Virus record (IMG/VR): IMGVR_UViG_3300049629_000326
Span: 1-41,022 of that record
Length of the DNA: 41,022 nt
Strand: one strand, 5' to 3'
DNA from: a virus
Shown: positions 30,201 through 37,857 of the stretch, one piece after another
Numbering within the stretch: position 1 is the stretch's first letter
Layout of the letters: every line of letters starts with the position of its first letter
Program-made: the position numbers and the translations under genes
The notes under the pieces: generated by a model
Told to the model about the DNA's origin: nothing
Database searches by the model: none
What the model saw: only the letters and a program-made list of their open reading frames with translations

Positions 30201-32112
30201 GAAGCAGGCAGAAACAATCCAGGGTGTGTCGGAAGGAGCGGCCGCAGCTGCCAGGGCTGTGGCTACACCTGCACGTTGGTTCTTTGAGAATGTTGTGAGC
30301 AACTGGGAGCGGGCAATCGACAAGTCGCCAGCATTCAAGATGGCGTATTACAGGGCCGTCGCCGAGAATGCCCGACTGCTCACTCCTGCTGAAGCCGATC
30401 TGCTGATGCAGAACATCGATGATTTCGCTAAGGCTCGCCTGCCGAAACTGCACGCCAGGAATCCTGAGAAGGCTCGCGCCACCTGGATGGGCGGCAAGGA
30501 GAACTACGACGACCTCAAGGCCGCTGTTGACGAAGCCAAGACGAGAGGGGACGGTGTCGGCACGGTGCAGCAGTTGCAGGATTATTCGTCCACCCGCGCC
30601 CGCCGTGACTTGGAAGATCTGTTCTTCCAAAGCGTTGAGAAGAGCAACATTGCCGAAGCAACACAGTTGATTGCCCCGTTCGGTGCCGCCTGGGCGAACA
30701 TTGTCGGCAGGTACAGCCGTGAACTGATCGAGAACCCGTTCCGTGTCCGCAAGGCACAGCTCGTCTACCGGGGTCTCGAGCAGGCTGACCCCGACCAGGA
30801 TGGACGCGGATACATTTGGAAAGACCCGACCACAGGTCAGATGAAGTTCACGTTCCCGTTCTCGGGACAGGTCATCAACGCCGTGACGGGCATCCCGGGG
30901 ATATCAATGGCCGCCCCCGTAAGCAGGTTGTCGGCAGGGTTCTCGGCGATCCCCGCGTTCGGTCCGATGGTGCAGATAGCCGCTAGCGACGTGTTCGACA
31001 GGTTTGCCGTGCCAGGGCTAGATGAGTTCCGCAGATTTGTGACGCCGTTCGGCGACGTCGGGTTGAAGTCGATGGTCCCAGGATCTCTTCAGAAGGCGTT
31101 CTCTGCCCTGGCTGACAGCCCTGACAGGCTTGAAACAATGTACGGCAACACCTACAACGACGTGTTCGCCCATTTGTCAGCATCAGGCGAATACGACCTG
31201 ACGGATTCCAATGAACGCAACCGCTTGAACACAGACGCAAAGATGAAAGCACGCTACATCGCGATGATCAGGGCCATTGGACAGTTTGTTGGACCCACCG
31301 CTCCGTCTCCCGACTATAGGTTCAAGACTGGATCGGGTCAGTATTACTTCACGTCAGAAATGATCAACTGGTATCGCGACGAACAGGCCAAGAACTACGA
31401 CACCGCAGTTGGGAACTTCCTTGATAAGTTCGGCGACCAACCGTTGATCTACACCGCCGGCAAAACCGAGGTCATGGAACCGTACGCAGGTATTGACGCC
31501 ACAGAACAGTTCCAGCGTTGGGAAAGGGAGAACGCTGATCTGCTGCGGGACCACAAGGAAACAGCAGGGTATCTCGCCCCTGGCGGCACCGAAGCTGACT
31601 TCTCGATGCCCGTGTGGTCACGTCAGATTGCGGCAGGAATGCGCCGCCGTATAGACCCAATGGACCGATTGGCTGTTGCCCAGTACACGGTCGCGGCTGC
31701 TGAGATGCGTGCCCGCCGCAAGGAATACGGTCCGGATATCACCTCAGGTGAGCGGGCAGCCTTGAAAGAGTACCGTCAAGAACTGGTGGAGAAGTACCCA
31801 GGGTTCGTCACGGCTGCTTCGTTTGACACCAAGGGGTTCGACAATATGTTGCTGAACCTGCGCGAGTTGATGGCTGATCCCCGGACTGAAGGTAACTCCG
31901 TGGTGGCATCAGCAGCCAAGTATCTCAGGCTTCGCGATCAGGCTGCCTTGGAACTTGAGGAGGAAGAGGGTGTCACCCTGAGGGCCGACAAGAATGCTCG
32001 TGCTGTCCAGCTGAAGAACTTTCTGTATTCCTACGGGGAGGAGTTGGCCGCCAAGAATCCTGACTTTAGTAGGCTTTGGCAGCGCGAACTTTCAGCAGAG
32101 GTTGAGGACTGA
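27244..32112 (+). CDS. Giant internal virion protein, ejection-protein candidate
   Basis: 1622 aa, the largest gene (12% of the genome). It is mostly helical, with a predicted disordered/amphipathic start and hydrophobic stretches typical of membrane-penetrating proteins (ISGLIDGAIGFFADPS; LIAPFGAAWANIVG; GQVINAVTGIPGISMAAPVS). I see no peptidase or lysozyme motif. In a short-tailed phage, very long proteins after the portal are usually internal core proteins ejected into the cell to extend the tail. It takes the place of a tape measure. Assignment is by size, position and composition. Confidence 0.6.
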   Translation: MPFYDYRDEPEMLRDAAMRAKPQSKTAQDALVAKRLGDIYGRHPYMQAGVALSLAEAGADMAMVDQVANKSAMVGMEKARGAAAGANETDETPFEFKEGIKGKLTRNLGGLIGKVASPVGKSLSWLGGNTLGRSSKLKTASRWAVAGLQFPAEYIANYGSLVTDPDEEAKRATASSRWTLPTNMFASTSLGAMLQHGDDSGEGFFVGGEAEKKRVEKVKKFRWQVNGESYTVGRGTANMVATPGSESYKFISGLIDGAIGFFADPSNVAGKTLKGVKAARAAVPVIQSADEIAAASKMAKGAAGLLSTAEQHAIDTSKFFNWLDNSKFGQRIVTKATDETDAYRMLEAFDFRISVDDAKRLADARTTDEVRGIIGEAATRLKDETEQGMVPFATDARQLPITKKIPAYRLRANSRWLSKVPDQRLIVHGTPEERIKAVKNVGNYLKTIKVDPYSGDGKKLMDAAIEAFSENGTRVNADVVARTFLGDPSRGLKGIVHMALESAGQEAQVIDDVLEQFRSGLQTLRKYATDSAGLTDDNGFMVHMTQFMDDDELYQLLKEIHPTKINPTMSRLDLDDVVANLEPGELSVHGPMALSQMLNNVVILPDPNELRRMTTNPFFRVTKDGKQLAATKLLTYLQQEVWRPYALMSVGYMVRNTMDATMRLGLHGYLSNPIDYILMGLGRRGLGTVNQGELWSEAGEAANQFTDVADFNRWMRRSSQHLSDDPAKSVAHLIKTDQVAVLEPSDLAYGQGLVDNGRLIHASPELRFYAQIMHLPIDRQHQLFVKWLDQATPESRIARKTIVDYLIDGPVVANRNNGRVRSVGRVRNAETMTTDELVEAWFEKGGAPQVDNFTQGTDELRAVVAYNDVPIAPSEIWDESMVASKSVTPGRSKPGDLLVEDITIDPLDPQFNYWRILEVETLPGLRGGTRKSFKVIPVTDPGAAMADDAGSPAMNAFIRDLLEQNAARNPADPMRLPARVMGRVRTKQAETIQGVSEGAAAAARAVATPARWFFENVVSNWERAIDKSPAFKMAYYRAVAENARLLTPAEADLLMQNIDDFAKARLPKLHARNPEKARATWMGGKENYDDLKAAVDEAKTRGDGVGTVQQLQDYSSTRARRDLEDLFFQSVEKSNIAEATQLIAPFGAAWANIVGRYSRELIENPFRVRKAQLVYRGLEQADPDQDGRGYIWKDPTTGQMKFTFPFSGQVINAVTGIPGISMAAPVSRLSAGFSAIPAFGPMVQIAASDVFDRFAVPGLDEFRRFVTPFGDVGLKSMVPGSLQKAFSALADSPDRLETMYGNTYNDVFAHLSASGEYDLTDSNERNRLNTDAKMKARYIAMIRAIGQFVGPTAPSPDYRFKTGSGQYYFTSEMINWYRDEQAKNYDTAVGNFLDKFGDQPLIYTAGKTEVMEPYAGIDATEQFQRWERENADLLRDHKETAGYLAPGGTEADFSMPVWSRQIAAGMRRRIDPMDRLAVAQYTVAAAEMRARRKEYGPDITSGERAALKEYRQELVEKYPGFVTAASFDTKGFDNMLLNLRELMADPRTEGNSVVASAAKYLRLRDQAALELEEEEGVTLRADKNARAVQLKNFLYSYGEELAAKNPDFSRLWQRELSAEVED

Positions 32113-32741
32113 TGGCAGACAACACATCACCAAGTACTACGGTCCCTGACGACGAGGAACCTCAGCTCCCAAGCAAGACGTTGGGTCAACCAGCATCTCA
32201 GACCTTTGCTGAGTACTACCAGCAACGCTATGACGCCGCATTCGCGTACCTCAAGGAAATGAACAAGAAACAGCGGTTGGACTTTCTTGAGTTGCTCAGA
32301 AAGAAGGGCTTCAACTCTTCTGTACCGGTGTCGCCTACGGGTACGGATCCATCTGATGTGGCGCGTGTGCGCGAACTGCTCGTCTATCAAGACACGTTGA
32401 AGGACGTGACCGTCAGTCAGTTGCTTCCTTCAACAATCGAAGAAGTCAAGGGCTGGTCAGACAAGTCAACCATTGGAAAGGGGTCTGCTTCCAGGACCGC
32501 GACAGCAGATCTTGACGCCTACCTAACTTCCGTGATGCAACAGAAGATCGGCCGTTCCCCCCGGGCATCTGAGATGGAGAAGTTCCGCAAGGCGTACGCA
32601 GCAATGGAGGCAGGCGGAAACGAGCCGAGCGCGACCGTGGCTGCCGAACAGCAGGTCAAGGCCGCCAACCCCGCAGAGTACGAGGCTGCCCAGTTCGCGA
32701 ACTTCGCGTCCACGTTCGAGACAATGTTGCGAGGTGCATGA
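32112..32741 (+). CDS. Hypothetical virion protein, 209 aa
   Basis: Overlaps the giant protein by one base. Mostly helical (TFAEYYQQRYDAAFAYLKEM; PRASEMEKFRKAYAAMEAGG) with a polar start. Position between ejection-type proteins suggests an internal virion component. I do not recognise it. Confidence 0.6.
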   Translation: MADNTSPSTTVPDDEEPQLPSKTLGQPASQTFAEYYQQRYDAAFAYLKEMNKKQRLDFLELLRKKGFNSSVPVSPTGTDPSDVARVRELLVYQDTLKDVTVSQLLPSTIEEVKGWSDKSTIGKGSASRTATADLDAYLTSVMQQKIGRSPRASEMEKFRKAYAAMEAGGNEPSATVAAEQQVKAANPAEYEAAQFANFASTFETMLRGA

Positions 32742-34072
32742 TGGCTGCCCGTAAGCGAACCAGTCAGGACAGTTCAGGCGGGTCGTACCAGCCGATTGGT
32801 CCTGATGGCAAGATGGTTTGGGTCCCCAGCGGAACCCTGAACCCGACAATCGTTATCCCGGGGACGACAACGACCACCTCCCCTCCTCAGACATACAGAC
32901 CGCCTACCAGGACACCTGCCGCGCCGAGTGGAACCCCGACAACGTCCACGACTACGCCGGCGACGACCACCACAACTCCTCCTGCGACTCTCCCGCCAAA
33001 GACGGGTTCTCCGACCACCACGACCGTCCCCGCAGGCAAGGGAACGCCGTCGTCGAAGAGTGGGCCGTCGTTCCGAGAGATCGAGGAGCGCGACAAGGAC
33101 TTCCAGCCACCGAAAGAAGACAAGGGTGACAAGGGTGACAAGGGCAACAAGGGCAACAAGGGTGGAAAGGGCAACAAGGGTGGAAAGGGCGGCTCCACTC
33201 CTGCAACCCCGCCAACCCTCGAGGAGAACGTCCGCAGGCTCTACCCGCAGTTCTCCTACCTCCTCGACAACCCTGAACTGTTCGGCGACGATGTGCTGGC
33301 CGTCATCAAGCGCGCCGTCAAGGACGGGTGGACAACTTCCAGGTTCCAAGGATCGATTCAGGCGACAAAGTACTGGCAGACGACCGTTACGGAAGCAAAG
33401 AACTTTGATGCGCTGACACCCGCCGACCAGGACATGAAAGTCCAGGACGCGATCGACGAGATCGGCAAAGTCATGGACACGACAGGCTTTGATGACACGA
33501 AGTTGTACACGTTTGCCCGCGACCTCGCCCGCAGAGGTGTAAAGGGCGAACAACTCAAGAAGCTCACCTACGGCATGGCCCTGTCCGAGGGGATGACCCC
33601 GGAGGTGCAGGCCGATGTCTTGTCTTCCGAATCTGCTATGAGCATCAAGCGCATCGTCAAGGCGTACGGTGGGGCGATCACCGACGAAACCCTCAAGCAG
33701 TACCTGACCGATGGCAAGACCCCCGAGCAGGTTCAGACGATGTACCGCGAGAAAGCCAAGGGTCTGTACCCGCATCTCTCAGCCCAGTTTGACGCCGACC
33801 TGACTATGGACGACATTACCAAGGATTACAAGGCGATTGCTTCCAACGTCTTGGAACGGTCAGAATCAGAGATCGACTTCACGAAGCCTGAGTTCCTTGA
33901 GTCGATCGCTGCCGACGACGGCAAGGGCAACAAGCGTCAGTTGAGCCTCGGGGAATGGACCAAGAAGCTCAAGACCGATGACCGGTACGGCTACAGCAAG
34001 ACAACCCGTGCTATCCAGGATGCGCGTCAGATCGCGTTCAACATCAGCAAAGCTTTCGGAAAGGTTCTGTAA
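32738..34072 (+). CDS. Structural protein with Thr/Pro and KGDKGNKG linkers, 444 aa
   Basis: Three parts: a basic start; a 110-residue Thr/Pro/Ser-rich stretch (TTTTTPPATLPP) then a Lys/Gly/Asp/Asn repeat region (DKGDKGDKGNKGNKGG) of collagen-like spacing; and a folded, helical C-terminal domain (YPQFSYLLDNPELFGDDVLA, then WTTSRFQGSIQATKYWQTTV) of a kind seen in actinophage virion proteins. It may be an internal or ejected protein whose linker keeps the two ends apart. Start overlaps the previous stop (ATGATG). Confidence 0.6.
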   Translation: MMAARKRTSQDSSGGSYQPIGPDGKMVWVPSGTLNPTIVIPGTTTTTSPPQTYRPPTRTPAAPSGTPTTSTTTPATTTTTPPATLPPKTGSPTTTTVPAGKGTPSSKSGPSFREIEERDKDFQPPKEDKGDKGDKGNKGNKGGKGNKGGKGGSTPATPPTLEENVRRLYPQFSYLLDNPELFGDDVLAVIKRAVKDGWTTSRFQGSIQATKYWQTTVTEAKNFDALTPADQDMKVQDAIDEIGKVMDTTGFDDTKLYTFARDLARRGVKGEQLKKLTYGMALSEGMTPEVQADVLSSESAMSIKRIVKAYGGAITDETLKQYLTDGKTPEQVQTMYREKAKGLYPHLSAQFDADLTMDDITKDYKAIASNVLERSESEIDFTKPEFLESIAADDGKGNKRQLSLGEWTKKLKTDDRYGYSKTTRAIQDARQIAFNISKAFGKVL

Positions 34073-34908
34073 TGGCCGAACAGGATGCCAAGGCGATCAT
34101 CAAGACGATGCTGGATCGCTACCAGTTGGGCGACCTGTCCGACCAGGTGTGGAAGTTGATCTCTGACGAGACATTGCCTCAGAACGCTGATATCGATCTG
34201 ATTGGCGACGCCCTGCGCGACACCGAACTGTTCAAGAAGCGGTTCCCTGCCAACGCCGCCCGGGCCAAAGCCGGCCTGCCCGAACTGACCGTCTCTGAGT
34301 ATGTCGGTCTCGAACGGGGTTACGCGAACGCAATGCGGGGTTCGGGTCTTCCCGCAGGGTTCTACGACGACCCGACAGACTTCGAGAAGTTCATCGTGGG
34401 GGACACGTCTGTGGCCGAAGTTCAGTCCCGGGTGAACGAAGGGTTCAGGGCGGTGTCCGAATCCAACCCCGAAGTCATCAAGCAGATGAAGGAGCTGTAC
34501 GGGGTGGACAATGCGGGGCTGGCCGCCTACTTCCTGGACCCTGTCCGCGCTACCCCGCTTCTCGTCAAGCAGGCCAGGTCGGCACAGATCTCTGCTGAGG
34601 CAGCCCGTCAAGCAGGGATCCAGCTCACCTCTCAGGAAGCCGAAGCCCTCACCGCAGAAGGTGTCAGCCAGCAGCAGGCCCAGCAGGGGTTTGCCGCTGT
34701 TCAGGAACAGAGACAGTTGATGGGTCCCGCAGCAGGGGAACAGGGATCGATCTCCCAGCAGGAACTGATCGGTGCCACCTTCGGCACGGATGCGGCTGCC
34801 CGTCAACGTGTCGAGACGCGCGCCCGCCGGCGTCGCGCAGCCTTTGAGGGTGGCGGTGGATTTGCTGCTACTCAGCAGGGCACAGCAGGTTTGGGAGAAG
34901 CCCAGTAG
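34072..34908 (+). CDS. Virion protein, ejection-type, 278 aa
   Basis: Helical N-terminal domain (AIIKTMLDRYQLGDLSDQVW, then ETLPQNADIDLIGDALRDTE, then FKKRFPANAARAKAGLPELT) of the sort present in internal virion proteins of actinophages, followed by a Gln/Ala-rich helix (EAARQAGIQLTSQEAEALTA), an Arg cluster (RARRRRAAFEG) and a Gly-rich end. It overlaps the previous gene by one base. The N-terminal domain makes it the best-recognised of the three virion proteins after the giant gene. Confidence 0.65.
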   Translation: MAEQDAKAIIKTMLDRYQLGDLSDQVWKLISDETLPQNADIDLIGDALRDTELFKKRFPANAARAKAGLPELTVSEYVGLERGYANAMRGSGLPAGFYDDPTDFEKFIVGDTSVAEVQSRVNEGFRAVSESNPEVIKQMKELYGVDNAGLAAYFLDPVRATPLLVKQARSAQISAEAARQAGIQLTSQEAEALTAEGVSQQQAQQGFAAVQEQRQLMGPAAGEQGSISQQELIGATFGTDAAARQRVETRARRRRAAFEGGGGFAATQQGTAGLGEAQ

Positions 34909-34909
34909 A

Positions 34910-34927
34910 TAGTTGCATAAGCAACTA
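34910..34927. promoter_or_regulatory. Hairpin or operator overlapping the capsid promoter
   Basis: TAGTTGC, loop ATAA, GCAACTA: a seven-base-pair stem starting two bases after the upstream stop. It covers the proposed -35 of the scaffold/capsid promoter, so it could be an operator or the end signal of the upstream transcript. Confidence 0.5.
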
Positions 34928-34942
34928 GTCCTGTCTTACACT
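34913..34942 (+). promoter_or_regulatory. Promoter of the scaffold/capsid genes
   Basis: TTGCAT, 18 bases, TACACT, placed before a 120-base leader and a strong AAGGAGAG ribosome site. The TTACACT context equals that ahead of the endolysin. A dedicated promoter for the most abundant virion proteins is expected. Confidence 0.5.
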
Positions 34943-35063
34943 AAGTCCGATCCCGCTGGGAGGAACCAGGCTGACCGCCCCCCGAGTCAGACTGCGTACA
35001 TATGGGGTGTCACGGAGCCATTCGCCTCCTCCGGGTGAATGCGGCCAACAAGGAGAGTGCCAT

Positions 35064-35501
35064 ATGTCAGAGTTCGAAGATCTTGACGAAACAGAGACCG
35101 AATCCCACCAGGAGCGCAACCCGCTCAGGTCAAGGATGCGGGAGCTGGAATCGGAGATCAAGTCTCTCCGTCAGCAAGCAGCCGAAGCCGAACAGGCGAA
35201 GCGCGAACTGGCTTTCGTGAAGGCGGGAATCGACCCGTCCGACACGGCAGCCAAGTACTTCGTCAAGGGCTACGACGGCGAACTGTCGGTGGATGCGATC
35301 AAGGCAGCGGCAGTCGAAGCAAGGTTGCTGACACCCACCCAGCCAACATCTGATCCCTCCGAGCAGGACGCTTGGAACCGGACCAATCAGATGGCAGCAG
35401 GGGCAGGTTCAGCAAGCCAGGTCCCCGACCTGGAAGCCCGACTGAATGCGGCCCAGTCCGAGGAAGAGGTTCTTCAGATTCTGCGTGAGGCGCAGCAGTA
35501 A
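35064..35501 (+). CDS. Scaffold protein
   Basis: 145 aa; ATG chosen because AAGGAGAG lies 6 bases before it. An acidic start (SEFEDLDETETESHQER) is followed by a coiled coil (RMRELESEIKSLRQQAAEAE) and a short C-terminal helix (ARLNAAQSEEEVLQILREAQ). This size, coiled-coil content and position just before the capsid are the hallmarks of a scaffolding protein, which directs procapsid assembly and is then lost. Confidence 0.8.
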   Translation: MSEFEDLDETETESHQERNPLRSRMRELESEIKSLRQQAAEAEQAKRELAFVKAGIDPSDTAAKYFVKGYDGELSVDAIKAAAVEARLLTPTQPTSDPSEQDAWNRTNQMAAGAGSASQVPDLEARLNAAQSEEEVLQILREAQQ

Positions 35502-35531
35502 CCAAACCTCAATCCGCAAAGGAACCCAATC

Positions 35532-36509
35532 ATGGCCTACACCCAGGTCTCATCCCTTTCCCTCAATCAGACAGCCTTCGAGAAGCTGGCGTACTTCGCC
35601 CTCCGTCCGGAGCTGTTCTACGACCGCTTCGCCGAAGTCGAGGCAACCAACGCCACCAACGTCGGTGACACCCACACGTTCACGATCTTCTCTGACCTCG
35701 CAGCGGCAACCTCGCCGCTTTCCGAGATCACCGACGTGACCCCGGTGGCCCTGTCCGACAGCCAGGTGTCGGTGACCATGCAGGAGTACGGCAACGCAGT
35801 CGTGACGACCGCGAAGCTCCGTGCCACGTCGTTCATCAACGTCGACCCTGTCGCAGCGAACGCTGTCGGTTTCAACGCCGGCATCTCGATCGACACGGTC
35901 TGCAAGAACGTCCTCCAGGCAGGCACCAACGTGGTGTACGCAACGGGCGGTGCAACCGACCCGTCGAGCCGCGCCACCGTGCAGCCCGAGGACACCCTCG
36001 CAGCAAACGACGTCCGCAAGGTCGTCGCCCAGCTCCGTGGTGCCAACGTCCCGACGATCAACGGCTCGTACGTCGGCTTCATCCACCCCGACGTCTCGTA
36101 CGACTTCCGTTCGGCGACCGACGCATCGGCGTGGCGTACCCCCGCGAACTACGTCGATCCGTCCGGCATCTACAACGGCGAGATCGGAATGTTCGAGGGC
36201 GTCCGCTTCATGGAGTTCAGCCGCGCACCGAAGTTCGAGGATGCCTCGGACGGGTCGGGTTCGTCCACCGGCGTCAACGCAAAGGTCGACGTGTACGGCA
36301 CCCTGATCATGGGTCGTCAGGCTCTCGCCAAGGCGGTCGCGAACGCGGCTGGCTACGGCGCACAGCCGACGATGGTCTACGGCGAGGTCGTCGACGTCCT
36401 CAAGCGTTTCCAGCCGGTCGGCTGGAAGCACTTCGTCGGGTACGGCGTCTTCCGTCAGGAGGCCCTCCGTCGCATCGAGTCCGCGTCCTCGATCGGCGCA
36501 AACTCCTAA
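35532..36509 (+). CDS. Major capsid protein, N4-gp56-like
   Basis: 325 aa, preceded by a GCAAAGGAACC ribosome site. LNQTAFEKLAYFALRPELFY, VTMQEYGNAVVTTAKLRATS, FINVDPVAANAVGFNAGISI and YVGFIHPDVSYDFRSATD fit the N4-gp56 family of HK97-fold capsid proteins. It uses only Tyr/Asn/Ala-rich, GC-favoured codons as expected for a highly expressed gene and is followed by a strong terminator. It forms the icosahedral head. Confidence 0.85.
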   Translation: MAYTQVSSLSLNQTAFEKLAYFALRPELFYDRFAEVEATNATNVGDTHTFTIFSDLAAATSPLSEITDVTPVALSDSQVSVTMQEYGNAVVTTAKLRATSFINVDPVAANAVGFNAGISIDTVCKNVLQAGTNVVYATGGATDPSSRATVQPEDTLAANDVRKVVAQLRGANVPTINGSYVGFIHPDVSYDFRSATDASAWRTPANYVDPSGIYNGEIGMFEGVRFMEFSRAPKFEDASDGSGSSTGVNAKVDVYGTLIMGRQALAKAVANAAGYGAQPTMVYGEVVDVLKRFQPVGWKHFVGYGVFRQEALRRIESASSIGANS

Positions 36510-36557
36510 CCAGGAGTTGACCGCCTGACCGGCTAGCGAGCTGGTCGGAAGAGCGAA

Positions 36558-36590
36558 GCCCCCGCCTTCGGGCGGGGGCCTTTGCTATTA
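36558..36590 (+). terminator. Intrinsic terminator after the capsid gene
   Basis: GCCCCCGCC, a TTCG tetraloop, GGCGGGGGC: a nine-base-pair perfect GC stem, then CTTTGCTATTATT. This is the clearest rho-independent terminator in the window. It separates the scaffold/capsid transcript from the small basic head-associated genes. Confidence 0.9.
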
Positions 36591-36621
36591 TTGGGCTTGT
36601 TCATTCCAGGAAAGGAACACA

Positions 36622-37038
36622 ATGGCCGCCAAGAAGATGCCTGCGAAGAAGATGACCGCGAAGCCGAAGACAAGCGATGCGGATGCCCGCAAGGAGATCG
36701 CGAAAGGCGTCAACGAGATCCTTGCGTCAGGGAACGCGATGAAGAACTACCCGACCGCGAAGTCGTTGATGGATGTCCTTCCTGACACCTTGGGCGAGGG
36801 AAGTCTTCGTCCGAAGATCGGCGACAAGAAGTTCTACTCGATGGCGAACGCAGAGGCGAAGAAGGCCCATGCCCGCCTCAAGAAGGCTGCTGCCCGGGGC
36901 GACGTGAGCCGTGCTGTCCTCGAGCCTGCAACCAGGACGATGTCTGTGTCGGCTTCCAAGAAGTCCGTCCCGAAGTCGTCGGGCAAGTCGTCGGGCAAGA
37001 CCATGCCCGTGGCAATGAAGAAGAAGAAGAGCAAGTAG
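36622..37038 (+). CDS. Lys/Ala-rich basic protein, 138 aa
   Basis: Starts behind AGGAAAGGAAC. Ends are Lys/Ala/Ser-rich (AAKKMPAKKMTAKPKTSD; KKKKSK), with a helical centre (DARKEIAKGVNEILASGNAM). It is the fifth such basic protein in the genome. Histone-like DNA packing or a head-decorating role are possible; neither is shown by sequence. Confidence 0.65.
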   Translation: MAAKKMPAKKMTAKPKTSDADARKEIAKGVNEILASGNAMKNYPTAKSLMDVLPDTLGEGSLRPKIGDKKFYSMANAEAKKAHARLKKAAARGDVSRAVLEPATRTMSVSASKKSVPKSSGKSSGKTMPVAMKKKKSK

Positions 37039-37051
37039 CAGCTCTTCGGCG

Positions 37052-37309
37052 ATGCCGACGTTCTCTCCTCCGACAGACCGCTTCCTTTCCTGGGATGATG
37101 GGACAGGCACGGGGGTTCTCTCGTACCTGCAATCGGGGGACGTCGGGCGCAACGTCTTCAAGTTGACTGACGGCACGTTCACCGAGGACGAACCGTTCGA
37201 TACGACCCTGATCGCCAAGGTGTACCACGGTGGGCACGTCCACGATCTGACAGCCGCCGAGGTGTCAGACCTGACGGCTGCTGGTTACGGCGATTACATC
37301 ACGGCATGA
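37052..37309 (+). CDS. Small head-associated phage protein, 85 aa
   Basis: The pattern RNVFKLTDGTFTEDEPFD, then VYHGGHVHDLTAAEVSDLTA, then AGYGDYI matches a small protein often found next to capsid genes of actinophages. Beta-rich start, short helical end. Function unknown; its stop overlaps the next start. Confidence 0.65.
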   Translation: MPTFSPPTDRFLSWDDGTGTGVLSYLQSGDVGRNVFKLTDGTFTEDEPFDTTLIAKVYHGGHVHDLTAAEVSDLTAAGYGDYITA

Positions 37310-37575
37310 AGCACGCAGAAACCCATCCAACCCTGGATGTTGAGGGGTGCTTCGGGTGCAAGGTTGCCTCAACTTCGTTCGGCTCCAACTCAACAACAAC
37401 TCGCGGTGCTGCTGTCGCAAACACCAACAAGACAGAGCGCGGCTGGCAGAAGGATATGCCGGCGTACAAGCGTCTCCGGGCAAATGGTTTGCAGCCGCGT
37501 CAGATCGATGGGTCTGCCGAACTGGAACGTCGCGCCACGACAGCCGAACAGGTCGAGACCGGGAGGGTCGCATGA
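37306..37575 (+). CDS. Conserved phage protein with CFGCK motif, 89 aa
   Basis: Overlaps the previous stop as ATGA. The sequence HPTLDVEGCFGCKVASTSFG, a polar stretch, then ERGWQKDMPAYKRLRANGLQ and PRQIDGSAELE is a recurrent phage protein pattern. Two cysteines in CFGC may bind metal. Function is unknown. Confidence 0.7.
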   Translation: MKHAETHPTLDVEGCFGCKVASTSFGSNSTTTRGAAVANTNKTERGWQKDMPAYKRLRANGLQPRQIDGSAELERRATTAEQVETGRVA

Positions 37576-37847
37576 GCATCGAATATCGCGGTGAGAAGTT
37601 CGCGGGATACAACAAGCCGAAGCGCACCCCAGGACACCCGAAGAAGTCCCATGCCGTCCTCGCCAAAGAAGGATCAACAGTCAAGTTGATTCGGTTCGGG
37701 CAGCAGGGTGTGTCGGGTTCCCCCAAGAAGGCCGGCGAGTCGGCGGCGTATCGCAATCGTCGCGAATCGTTCAAGGCTCGTCATGCGTCGAACATCAAGA
37801 AGGGCAAGATGTCGGCGGCCTACTGGGCCGACAAGACGAAGTGGTGA
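37572..37847 (+). CDS. DUF5872-like small basic virion protein, 91 aa
   Basis: Overlaps the preceding gene by four bases. The order VKLIRFGQQGVSGSPKK, then RRESFKARHASN, then MSAAYWADKTKW matches a small basic protein (KxIRFG...RRxSFxARH...YWxxKxxW) widespread in cyanophages, pelagiphages and others (DUF5872-like). A structural or DNA-contact role is likely but unproven. Confidence 0.7.
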   Translation: MSIEYRGEKFAGYNKPKRTPGHPKKSHAVLAKEGSTVKLIRFGQQGVSGSPKKAGESAAYRNRRESFKARHASNIKKGKMSAAYWADKTKW

Positions 37848-37857
37848 TCCAGGGTCC

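Noticed and set aside
27244-32112. Tape-measure assignment for the giant gene
   Set aside because: No tube, assembly-chaperone or frameshift genes precede it, and it lies between portal and capsid as ejection proteins do in short-tailed phages.
32774-33775. 333-codon minus-strand frame with Arg/Gly-rich and Leu/Val repeats
   Set aside because: It is the mirror of the Thr/Pro and KGDKGNKG linkers in the + gene.
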